Made by a program: the position numbers and the translations under genes
In this document: in pieces, positions 13,001 to 25,300 of the stretch
How positions within the stretch are numbered: position 1 is the first letter of the stretch
Layout of the letters: each line of letters begins with the position of its first letter
Notes under the pieces: model-generated
The model's database searches: none
The model's input: only the letters and a program-made list of their open reading frames with translations
Told to the model about the DNA's origin: nothing
DNA from: Callaeas wilsoni
Lineage: Eukaryota; Chordata; Aves; Passeriformes; Callaeidae
Length of the DNA stretch: 64,000 bases
NCBI GenBank assembly: GCA_013398955.1
Contig: VWPU01017864.1
Span: 62,001-126,000 of the forward strand
Direction of reading: 5' to 3'

Positions 13001-16000
13001 GGTGCCTTGGCTGTTGCACACTCACACTGAGGAAAGCCATGGCTTGGCTGGGACTATGCAGCATAGATAAGGAATGCTTATACCGTCTAATACCAAAGGC
13101 CGTAGGGAGGGGACTGATAGGAAAACACGTTTTTATCAGGTGCATCTGCAAAGGTAGAAAGAAGGAAAACTATCCCGTGCTTAGGATAAGATACTGGGCT
13201 CAGCCTTTTTCCTTCAAAAGCTGGGCATATAGTTTATCATTTCTATAATAGTGTAGAGGTTAGAGCTGTCGATAAAGTTATGCAGCAGAGAGTGGAGAAG
13301 GAGAGCTGTCCCTTTGGAAACTTCCCTAATCACTTGGCAAGAGGCTCTTTGAGGTGGAGTAGCTGAGCTGATGAAAATTTCCACCTAGCAGAAGGGAATT
13401 CAAGTCCCAGGCACTGGCAGAGAGGAAGCAGACAGGGTGGCAAAGCAGGCAGAGCACTAATGTGGCAAAGGTGCAAGAATTGTCTGCCCTTATGGAAATA
13501 ATTCTAAGCTTTATATGAAAGGGTTTCTGAAACAAACCCAGGACACTGTTTCCAAAAACTAATTCTTAACAGCAAAGCTGTAAAAGTTTTCTTCTGCTTT
13601 CAGTTTTACACCTTTCTTCCTGCACTATTTAGGCTGGCCAAGTACAGCAGCCTGGGAAACCAAAATCTTCCCGGGATGGATGGCAAAAGCCATTGGAAAA
13701 CAAGACCTGCCTTTGCATCTACTGGATTTCATTCTTCGTGTTCACACATAAAGAAAGCCATTGCACAAGAAGGCTGAAAGATAATTGAATAATTATGATC
13801 AGCTTAGAAGTTAAAGGACTCTTTATTGCAGATTGTCTCCTTTTTTCCTCCCCCAGAAATTAAGGCAATATTTCCAATGGTTTTGTCTGTAAAAACAACA
13901 AGAAAAAATCAGCCATAGTAACTTGTAACTTGAGAGTACAGCAAATGTCCATATCCACCTCACTCCTTATGTGATGGCTCATTTCCACAGCTTTGCCAAG
14001 TACCCACTTTTTGCTGGAAAGAGTGTTTAAAATGGTGACTCCAATCTGCAGCTGTAGGTATAAGCAAGCCATACACTAACTCTGTGTGAATAATCTGACC
14101 TAGCAACTCGAATGTTTTTTGAATTAGATGGACTCAATGTTTAGCTTCTGGGCAGTTCATTTTTGATTTACTCTGAATCCACAAATTGATCTGTGAACAG
14201 CCATTGCTTTCACAGAGGGATTTGATTTGTGGAATTATGGGCTAGATTTATCATACTGATGACAGATAGATTTTCATACTTTGGATTTTATTAATGGCAT
14301 GTTCTTTGCTTGTTAACATTCAAAGGAGATCCATCACAAGGTATTCTGCTGCTATTGAGTTTCTATGGAAAAAGGACACCATATGTTGAGGCAGGAGTAG
14401 AGGTCAGTGTGTATCAGTCTCAGAGAAATACAATACCTTACTAACAGGAAATAATTGGAAATGGGTCCAAATTTCAGCCAATTCAAGGACATCACTGTTC
14501 TCTTGGAAAAATCTATGTGGACTGAAAAGCATTACTCTCAATGCTTTCTTGTTCACAATGCCTTTATTATCTCCCACCCCCATCTAAGAGAAAAATTATA
14601 AAATTTCTGCAAATATACCTTTACCAAGCGCTCCCGGTGACCAGCCCTGTGCTCAGGTTACTAACCCCCAGTGCTTTTCTCCAATTATGGACTTACACAA
14701 GTGAACTCTCCAGTCTTAAAAGCCTAGTATCCTACTTATTCTCTGGAAAAATCAGCTGCCACTTCTTCGAGCGTGCATCATTTAACTCATTGAACCTATG
14801 CCACAGTAATCAGTACTATATGGGGAAATCATATTACCTTTCAGTAAACTTTTTATACAGCCCATGATGGGCATTTTCTCTTCAGTATTTCTGTAATTCA
14901 ATACAGTGGTTTAAAAAGTTACATTCTCTATAAAAATAGGTGACTGAATGAACTGTATGGAGCTCTGTCCAGCTACAGATGAGAAAAGAACACTGAAGTT
15001 CTGCAAGACTGTTTAGTGTAAGATCCCTGAAATAAGTACCAATATTCAGTATTGTTTACTTTGGGTGAACTCCCTATTACAAGAAGCCAAAGCTTCTCTT
15101 CACTGACCCAGCCAGCCCGGTTCTTGGGAGCTTGTGATGAGGTGAAATGTTTATTTTGCTGTTTGCAAACTCTTCAGAGCATGGAATCAATTTATTAACT
15201 TCAACCTCCAGCCAATTCACAAGAGCACAGAAGGGACAGGACACTGGGAGCTTGCCGTAACCAATGCAGGAGGCTGATTAATACATTGTCCTGGCTTTAA
15301 TGTTAGCAAGTTTCTTAGCAACAGAACTGCTTCAGATGATCGCATCCCTCGTTTGGGAAGACTGGAGTATTTAGTTGTCCAAAGGACACTTAAAATAGAT
15401 TATGGGGGTTTTTTTCTGGAGGGTGGGGGGAAGCAAGATGGCAAAAAATAAGTTGTCAAAGACTGGCCTAGTTCCTCTGCACGGTGTTCTTTTAACTGTG
15501 ACATTGATTTCCCTTTTGTCCTTTTTGAGAAACAGCCATCATTTTTTCCTATCAGACATTTTGCTCCTATTGAGACTGATGTCTCTTCCTTGCTCATTGA
15601 TTCCCATTGAGCCAACAGTTTTCTGTCACACTATTTGGGAATTGCATGCATAGTTTTGAAGGGAAAGCTAGAAGCAAAGAACAACCTGGCATGCAGAGAA
15701 AGTGGAAATACATAATAGGTATTTTGTGCTTGATCAGAAGCAAAGGTACAGATTTTATTCCTCACAAGTTTTTCTGTACCTCAAAATTTATACTGAAATT
15801 AATGTTATTGGACATTATATTCTTATATGGGGACTAGAACTACCTTAGCAAGTCCTGTGAAAAAAACAGTGGAATCTTTGTTTTCAAAGACATTAGGCTG
15901 TCAATTTGAAAGCATTAGTTATGGAAAACAGAAGTGCATTGGGCTCTGTTTAAGAGTCACCTTTCCTGGAATCAGGAAAAAGCCTTGAGCTCCTTGAGCA

Positions 16001-19000
16001 AGGACCCTGAAAAGCTGGCTTGATGGGATTTAGCTGTGCAGACATATGCAAATGTGTTTGACTTTGTAAGCCTGACCATCTATCAATAGAATACCCAGGC
16101 AAACAGAAATTTGAAACATTATTAAATTTAGACATATTGTATTTTGGAAGGCTTCTTTCTCATTTTGGAAAATGGAAGTCAGGCATTTCTAATGGTAAAT
16201 TCCCGATCATTTTAGAAAGGCTGTGAAACAACATGTAGAACATAGAATATAGGTAATTATTTTGTAAAGGCATGATTGCAAACAGCAGGACAGTGTTTCC
16301 TAAGCCCTCCAGTGCAGAGGCAGCTCTGCTCCCTTCCAAAAATCTGATGTAAGAATTCTATTTGCCTCGGCAGGATCAGACCAGACGCTTGCTGGCTGTT
16401 TTCAAAATCTTAGCCTGGGAGTCTCTATTTTCTTTTCTCTACGGGAAAGAAAATATAAAGATGCAACAAGAAGCCAGTCACGCTTTCCACAGAAAACACA
16501 ATTTTTCACGGATATATAGTAACTGTAAAGAATGCACCTTCCAGGGGTCAGGGGTTAAACTTAGAGTGCTGCAACATTTCACACTCAGTGAACTTCCCTG
16601 AACTACCATTCATATGGTGGCATCCATAATTTCTCCAACCTTTTTTTGTGCTAAACAATACCTTTACTGTTCATATTTCTCCTTAGAGATGTACATTTTT
16701 GTTAAAGTATGAACCTTATTTAACATATGGTTTCAATAGAAGGTGCTATGTGTATTATTCTTATCTACTACTATCGACACGAAATAAATTTACACTAGCA
16801 AAGACTTCCTTTGATTGGAGCCATGTGACTGCAGCCTCAGGGGTGCATCAGGTGGCAGCAAAAATGCAGATCATCACTATTCAATTCGAGGCCATCTCCC
16901 AAGCTCACATTAGCCTCTGTAATCCATAGTTCTATGGGTGTATCGCAGGACTTGGGATGTGCTGAACACGACACGTACCTTACCTTGTAAGTTCTCATTT
17001 GGCTTTTGGCCAAATGATACTGTAAGTGGAAAACACTTAATTAGATGAAGATACATCTTAATGAACTGCCTGCTGCACATCACCACTTGGAAAAATTGTA
17101 TGCTAAACACTTGTTAAAAAATACAGCTTCACATATGGCAACTGAGAAGACGGTCTTTTTGCTCTGTAGTGAGGAAGGGCTGGGTTCTTACAGGCACTTG
17201 CTTTCTTGAGGATTAGCCGCGTTGCAAAGGACACATGTAAACAATTTGAGGATGGGATGAACCCTCTGCAATCTCTCAGGTTAGCCCTTGCCCTCCCCAT
17301 TGGTGCAGATCAGGAAAAGTGCACACCAGGCTGTGGCAAACATACTCTTTGCTGTCAGCCTCAAGAGGTGTAAAGGAAGGGGAGAGTCTCATCATGCTCC
17401 CAACCCCTTCAAAGTTCTTGAGCACTTGCTGGAATCTGCAGAGGTGGATTGCATCACCCACCTCTCTGTAAATAGCAGTGCCTCTGTCAGTGTAGTCTGC
17501 AGGCACAGTGGGGTAAACAAATGTTTTATCTTTTTATCAAGTGTCCTCTAAGTTCAAATTACGTCAGCATGTGATTCATACAAAAGCAGACAGAAGAGAG
17601 AAATCCAGTAATAGAAATCTATCCCTCCTCCTCTGCTAAGGCACAGTGACCTTTATGAATATCATGTTTTACTACCTTTATTATGTGGGAGAAAGCTGCA
17701 GTCTTCTTTCATATGTTATTTTTTAAATTCTTAGAGAAAGGGAAGATTAAGGATAAGCAGCAACCTCTAGAATTTACAGATCACAGGTCAGCTGTCTTCT
17801 TCCTCATCAACAGAGATCGTGAGGACTATTGTTTTCATTTCTTGAATAGATTTGCATTCTTATATGTTCCCTTCCTTTCAAGGGATTCATTCTCCTGGTG
17901 CTGTCTTGGACCTTCTGCACAAAGCTTCTCATTACAGTTCAGGAGCTCCCTTGCCTGAACTCAACGATCTCCACCTAGGGTGAAGGGCAGGGCTGATTCT
18001 CCTACAAGTAAGAGGAGGGAGAGTGAGGAAGAGGAATGACACTGGAGTTTTCAAGTGAGACTACCAATAGCTCTTTCAGTGTTTGTGACATTGGTCAACT
18101 CTAGCAGCAGTTGAGTCACAGCAGAGCCTGTGCCAGGTCTGCCAGGGCAGCATATTGCTGGTTTGTAATATCCAAAAATCTCTGTGTCCTTCATGCCCTT
18201 CATCTTTAAGTGCTATTCCCCCATCCGTGTTTTCTCAGGAAAAAAAATAGACTTTGTGGGCACTTGAGTTGTTTCTTTCTTCAGCAGACTGAGTGGTGCA
18301 TATATTTGTTAGGTTAACTGGTATAGGCCATCACTTCTCCTCCCTAAAAGGAGGTATTGGAGTGGAGACCATTAAATAAGAGAGTTACAGTGATGGTCTT
18401 GCTGAGCTCCTTTAAATGCTTTAGGTGGTTGCTTTCATACGCTTCTGAGTACATTTTAATCACAGATTCTACCACTAGACCGAAAAATTCTCACTTGAAA
18501 CGTGAAGGAGTCTTGGATTTGTTCTTAGGACCTGTAAATAAGACACATGCTCCTTTTATTTTCAATATTTATTGGGTTTGCTTGATAAGGTTTTTTTGTA
18601 GTAGTGGGGCAGGACTACAGGGATAGGTTCTCTGGGAAGCTGCCAGCAGCTTTCCCCCAAGTCCAACAGATCTCCTTATCCTGACCCATGAGCCTTTCTT
18701 TTAAACTTTCTCTTCCCCCATCTATTTGAAGAGGGAGAGTGAAAGAGCAGCTTTGGTGGGCACCTGGCATCCAGCCAAGATCAAAACACCACATGACTCT
18801 AAAAGTTACAAGTCCAGATTAAGCTTTTTTGTTCAACTTTATGTAGCCTCAGTGTCTCAGCTCTTGATTTTGTGCCTTGATCTGACTGCCCAGATCCACA
18901 TGAGTCTTTGTGCCAACCCATTTCATCTGGGGACAGAAGAATCCACAGCAGCAATGGATTAACATTGCCCTTATCTTGTACTGTTACAACCCACAGCAAA

Positions 19001-20640
19001 GCTTCCCTTTAGCGTTGCCAAACTTCTGCAGACTTGAGCAGAAAATGCAGGCACACATGGGAATACGTAGGTATAATATTAAGTGTCTGAATTGTAGATT
19101 ATTCAAATAATTAACTCAACCAGCTACTTGGTGATCTACCTTGAATGATTAAATCTCCGGAGATGCATGCAGAATCAGATTTAAAATGACAGGTATGCCT
19201 AATTACAATAATTGCCAGCAGAGCATTTTATTACAGACTTTTGTGGACTATTAAATGACTTGTTTAAGTGATAAACTAGTTAATTAGGAGAAGAAGCCTT
19301 TGGTGAAATTGTGTAAATGACACTAGACTGGAAATGTTTTATGGTTTGAAGCCTGTGGCTTTGCCATTGGGACTTTCTGAGGGTATTGATGAAATTTACT
19401 CTATATGGTGTCAAAGGAAATCAAAAGAAAGAGGCAGAAAGGGGTTCTCTATGTATTCATGGGCCATTGATTCCAGTGATATTCAGAGTTTCTGATACCT
19501 GATATCTCTGAACATCTGCACAAGTAAGTTTTTGCTTATAAAGTTAAATTCCAAACAAAATGCATAAAAGAACAAGCCTGCTGTGACCATGTGGCTGTTG
19601 AGATTCAAGAGACTTCTTGTGTGGTGAAGTAGAGAAGGTGTGGTCAATTTGTGGCTTAGGAATTTCCAGAATCACTTACAATTGTGGCAGAACCTCTGAG
19701 GATCTTCTGGAAAGTACCTTGCTGAAACCCCTTTCTATGATCTGAGTGCCCAGCTCCAATAGATGCTTCTGGAAATCTGAGTCGTGTCAGACAATGAAAG
19801 TATTGAAATTAATATGTGCCACTATATAAGTAACACAACATAACTATCAATTCGTTTTTTTAAAAAAAAGTATGCTAATGGTAGGAGAAAGAAATGCATT
19901 TGCATCAGGAACATAAGTATTGCTTCCTATACAGGACATTGATCCTGCAGATTTTCTCATTAAACCACAAATTAGGAGAGTTGTGTGAAAGACCTGAAAG
20001 ACCTGGGAAGAGATACTAGAGCTTCTTATTGCCTAGCACATCTCCCCTTTGTCCATATGGAGTTTATTTAGTAGGACTTAATAAGCTCAGTACATTTTAG
20101 TTCTCAGATTTAAATAATAGAAATAAATATACCCTGGAATGAAACAGAGATTGTAAGGGATTTCACACTCTTTACCTTGTGATCCTTGATTATTGTAATG
20201 AGGATAATAAATTGGCTAATTTTGTCTACAATATGGTTTGTCAACATCTGCAAAAGTAATACATTTCAAATTAGAATATTCCAATTAATGTATTCTTCGT
20301 TGCTTTTCATTGTCTTTTTCTTTTTACAGAGTCTCAAAATGTATTTATTTAAAGATTATTTTAATTATTTCATTAAGCTCTCAAAACATCCCAATCTGAC
20401 TTTTTTCCTGTTTGGAAGGGAAAAAAAAAGATATTTCCTACATCAGAGCTACAATGATAGGTCAAAGAGAATTCTCCTACACAGTGAAATCAACAGTATG
20501 CAGAACTAGTCTGAAATGAGATAAATAATCTAGATTTTGAAGGTCAACAGCATGCCTGTGGGAGAGAAAAATGTATGCAAGGAGTACCGTTCAAGGCATT
20601 TCCGTGTATGTTCTGTAAGGTCTGGTTATAGATGTTATTC
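10013..20640. other. Unique-looking non-coding DNA, no gene seen
   Basis: Ten kilobases contain no recognisable repeat family and no coding exon. Open frames stay at or below 124 codons. Local features are a G-rich stretch at 15403-15430, several polypyrimidine tracts followed by CAG (for example ending near 13856 and 20329) with no matching donor nearby, and AT-rich homeobox-type motifs at 19120-19290. It is compatible with a long intron or gene desert. Confidence 0.6.
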
Positions 20641-20931
20641 TCCAGTGAATTCCCAGAACAGGGAGCAGTGATGAGTTGTGCCTGCCCAGATGGCTCTAAT
20701 TAATAACTCAGTTATGACTACAGAAGCAACTCCAGTAGGTGAGCAGAGAGTGACAAACGTAGCCTTACAAGAAGGCGGCCGCTGCAGCTAGACACGAGCT
20801 GTGATATGAGCTGGGAGAAAGCCAGGGCAGGAGAGGGACAGAGAGGAAATCAGTGCAAGGAATGTCTCCAGCCTGCCTGTGCGAGAGAATATTGCTGAGT
20901 AAAATCCCCTACAAAAAAGCTCGTGGTGAGT
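20641..20931 (+). other. GC-richer patch ending in a splice-donor consensus
   Basis: Against AT-rich flanks this patch is visibly richer in G and C. It contains an 8-bp GCGGCCGC site with two CpGs near 20776 and ends in GTGAGTAAG (donor GT at 20926-20927), a near-ideal 5' splice site. No long open frame spans it. It could be a non-coding first exon or an lncRNA exon, or simply a compositional fluctuation. No TATA box or clear upstream acceptor was identified. The call is inference from composition and one consensus. Confidence 0.2.
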
Positions 20932-22301
20932 AAGCTTGGCTGTGGGGATTGATCAGCCTTTTTTTCCTCTGTCGAAGGAATTGCTGCATTTTAATCCTGC
21001 CTGCAAACCTCTTAAAATTATTAACGTTTGCATTAGCATGTTTGACTTTCATATGTGGCTTCATAGGCTTTGAAACTCTACTATGTCCTGGTTGCAACAT
21101 GGAGACAGTGGAAATGAAGGAAAAAAGAGAACAGAGAGTGAAAAAGCATGGTGGCGGTGGTGATGAAATAAAAGTGTTGGTTTGGGCAGATAAAAACCAA
21201 ACTTTTCTTAAATCAAAATTTCAAAAGGAAAGAGTGGAGTTTATTCATAACGTGTTGGCAAGCTTTAAAGTAAATGAGTTCTCCTAGGGCTTCAGATTGT
21301 TGATTTTTTTTCCCATTTTGAATTATGAACAGCACTCCCAAGTAAAAAGTGGAAAACTCTACTTTAGAAAACATTGAAGTGCTTTGATGTTACAGCCTAC
21401 AATTTTTTCCTCAAAACATTTTGTCAACTTCAGCCCAAAAATTCATGAAATCACATTTTTGAGCTTATTATCTTCTGAAAAGAATTTGCCCAGCTGTATT
21501 TTCAGACTTTGGTGATGAAGAATACATCTACATCCTTCAAGTCTCAATGCATGTTTGCTGAATTGATATCCTAAACATTATTAATGCACTGCAGTTGCAG
21601 CAAGTTTCAGGCATCTACCACATTGTTGTATTTCAGAAAGCACTTCTGGTTATAACAGTTTCTAGGCATAGCAATTCTCAAAGAGGCCCATCCCGAACTG
21701 GCTTTCTTCTGTCTCTGAGTTTCATTACGTCTAGATTTTCCAGTGGAGATGTGGGTCACTGTTACTTGAATTTAGTTCACTGAAAACCAGCTTATTTTAA
21801 ATTGCCTTCTGCAAGGATGACAAGGTGACCACGGATTCCCCCACGGCTGCACTACAGAGGACCACTGAGCTAAGCAGAACAGGTCTGTGCTTCACTTTGA
21901 CCAGCTGGGCTAAGCTGCAATTATATTTGAGCACAACATGTAGGAGCTATTGGAATGGAGACATCACCTCTAGCCTAAGGAGAGAAGATCAATAGTTGCA
22001 TTCCCAGCTTTACTATGCCTGGTGAGTGTGACCACGCAATTGCAAGCTATGCACATTGTTGAGGTAGCAGCAAACACACAGCCACTTTGATGGACAAGAC
22101 TATTGAAGCCTGACCCCTGTCCTGAAGTTGGCTGGAGCAGATTAAGATAGAACCAGAAAAACACTGCAGAGAATCCCACCTACTGTGTTCCATCATCGAA
22201 GCAAGAAGAGAATACCTCCGTTTTGCACATCTTCCTACGAATTTGAGAAATGAAGTGGGCCCCAACACATTGCACTTCTGAACAGTTGCCTTGCTGTGAT
22301 T

Positions 22302-22317
22302 AAAAAAAAAAAAAAAA
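22302..22317 (+). repeat. Poly-A tract, 16 bases
   Basis: An uninterrupted run of 16 A follows TGTGATT. No AATAAA lies within about 30 bases upstream, and I could not find a target-site duplication around it. It may be a simple homopolymer or the tail of a retrocopy. CR1 does not add poly-A tails, so a retrocopy would be unusual in a bird. Confidence 0.8.
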
Positions 22318-25300
22318 CACCATAATGCTCTTTGTTTTGCCTCCACTTTTGTGGTCTAAGATAACATCAGAGCCTGCTAATTTCTTCAAAACCTGTTCAT
22401 ACCCTTTCATTAGCCTCAAAACCATCTTTATTTGCAAATTGTTAGAATGCATGAAATTATATACACTTGATTTCTGCTAATACTCTATACCTGTATTTTA
22501 TCTGCCAATTACAGCAAATAGAAAATCCAGACAAGCATGAATGCAATAAGATAATGTCTTTTAGCAGTAACTAATTAAACCATAAAACAAAACATGTTCT
22601 ATTTAAGGGATAATGTTCATGGCACTTGAACACATCAAGCAATAAGCTGTGTTTGTAGTTGATTAAATGTCAGAGTGAATCTGAAACATCTGATAATTGC
22701 AAAAATAATTTCCTGCAATATGCTAATAAGATGAAAAGACAGTTTCACATTTTGTGAGGTACAGATGAGAACACCCTGGACTTACAAAAAGAAGGAAATG
22801 TTTGCTCCATAGGTCTGTTGGTGAGCTGTGCGGATGAGGACAAGCATCAGCTGAGAAAGGAGTGATATATACCTGTGACAGCACTCTTCTGTTCCTGTAC
22901 TGTGCCAGGGCTCTCACAGGGCAAAAGCCATACTGATTTCAGCATGGATGGCTTTGGTTTTGAGAAATTAGAGATTATATTAAACGCTCCTGTCAATTAC
23001 TGAAGCAAGGACATGAAGCACATTGTGGCAGTGTATGGACAGGTCAAGCTAACAGCTCTCTGCATGTTAAATTTCTTCTCATGATTATAGTCTGATAAAT
23101 TAAGCTTCGAGTCTTCCCCTGTCTCAATCTCAAGTGCTGCTGAGAAGGTTCACCACAGAAAGCTGAATTTTAATCCCAACATGAAAAAGAAAAGTCCTTA
23201 CTGCATGGCATTAGTTTACAAAGGCTTGTAGGATGTGCATTCTTAAGTATAATTATTGTCAAAGATCGTGCGCGGAAAGGAGACGTTTCATTTACTTTTC
23301 TTTTGCAGAACTATAAACAGCGCAGTGATTTATTATAAACTTGCTGTCCTTGCTTGAGTCACAGATCTCAAGTTTCCGTGTATAAATATTAATGGCAGCA
23401 ATCTGTTTGGTGTAACTTGTAAGCTGTCTGATCACACAGGCCCATATTTTCTGGACCCAACCTCACTTGCTCACACTCGAGATTCCGCACCCTGTTGCGT
23501 TGCCGATTTGTGTCAGACTCCTTTTAGAGGGAATGTTGTGCACTCTGGGGCTCACGATTGGCTCTCATCCTTCTCCTGTCATCACGCAACTCTATAAAGT
23601 GTCTTGAAATGGGAGAAATTTGGCTAACAACATCTCAATGCCAGATAATTATCAGATGCTAACTACCCACGCTGATTACCACTCAAATTAGAGAAGGAGT
23701 TTAAAGATAAATTTGTGTGTTTATGTGGGGGTTGAGCCTGTGGCTCATCTCTGCCCAGACTCCTCAGGAGTAGGCAGTGCAGGTATTATGTTTCCTCTAG
23801 CAGGAATGCTAACTGAGAATTCCTAGCTAGAGCACGGAAAAAGAAAATAGGCCTCAGTCCAAACTGTTTTAAGAGGAAGGAAAAAAAACCCAGTGTATTT
23901 CCTTACCTGGCTTTGGTTCACGTTTGACATCAAGGGGAGCTATTGCTGCTGGAGGCTCTGCACTGAAAGTTGTTCCATTCATGCAAGTTGCATTGTCTCC
24001 CTTCTGTTGCCTCTTGGCCAAGCGGTGGTTCGTTTTTGGGCTTGTAGCAGTTCAATATACATTACTGGAGGGATGGTCAGGTCACAGAACCCAGCCCGGT
24101 ACTTTTTGCTCACTTAATGGGTAAATGCTCTGACTACAGACAGGAGGAAAGAAATGGGAGATACAGTCAGAGAGTCAGCTAGGAAAAAACCCAGCCAAGT
24201 CACCATTTAGCCCTTTAAGGATTTCCAGCTGCTCAGTGCTTTACTTTATAGAAGAAACATCAAAGAGCATTGACTGTCTTTGTAGTTGAACTCCTCACAA
24301 GTATGGATGACTATATTTTTAAGTTATCCTTCTGATATAGGGCACAAATTTTTAACTGAGACTTCTACTGATGTTTTACCAAGCTGCTGCAACTATCAAG
24401 GGAAATCAGAATATTATTGACAAAGGTGTTAATTTTACACCTCAGATTTTTAACTAGATGAACCTATATTCCAGCTGGATTCTTCCAATCAAAGCAACAA
24501 GGGGATCTGTGGACAGATGCAGAGGATAAGCACCACCACTGTACATTGGCCCTATTACAAGGGAGTTATTTCACAGCTTCTACTATTACAAAAGCATCCA
24601 AGCCTCATTCCAAAACATACCTGCAGTACATGTATCCATTTCCAGACCTCAGAGGTGTTGTGGGTCCCAAGGTTGTTGGAACTTTCACTATTTTTATATT
24701 AGCAAACAAAGGAATTAATCCTCATTGGCTACACAATTCTCTTATTCTATTGTTTAAATGTTTCCCTTGCTTCTAATGTTAGTTAATCCTGTGCTCAGTC
24801 TTTCTCTTCTTTTGAGTTGGTGGGTTTCTTGTGTTGAGTCGATGAGTTGTGTTCTCCCCCTGCTGGAATTAGCTGATTTCAGCACAGTTGCTGAGTTGTC
24901 TTTCCTTGAAGTTTCTTTGTATCCATTATTAGTGTTCCCCCAGCTTTGTTTACCTCCTCTTAGGTCCGAGATAACACCCAGACAGCAGTACCACCTTTAT
25001 CTTACCTCTTATCTCAGGGTCCCATCAGATGGCCTAAATTACAGTCCGAGAGGGAACAGGGGAGGCAGCCTTGGTGGTCGCAGATATCTGCCACATCTGT
25101 CCCATGACTCGGGGTGATCGATGCTTGACACACTTTGCCACAGTGGGAATTTGTGATCTTAAGAGTGTTTGAGACAGGCACTTGTGATGTCCTTACACTG
25201 GAGAGAGTGGAAAAAAGCCCGAAAAAAATAGTTTTGTGGTGGATCAACATGACTGTCTAAATAATCACAACGGTAATGGTCATTTTAGTTGCAAGTATGA

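Noticed and set aside
13825..13856. Polypyrimidine tract ending CCCCCAG, like a splice acceptor
   Set aside because: No donor or sensible open segment follows. Similar tracts near 20329, 53211 and 54130 were set aside for the same reason.
20771..20790. CpG island around GCGGCCGC
   Set aside because: Only a few CpGs over a short distance, far below usual CpG-island length and density. Kept only as part of the GC-patch observation.
24770..25240. Possible LTR-like segment of differing composition
   Set aside because: I could not find TG...CA ends, a TATA box, a poly-A signal or a target-site duplication, and no family was recognised.
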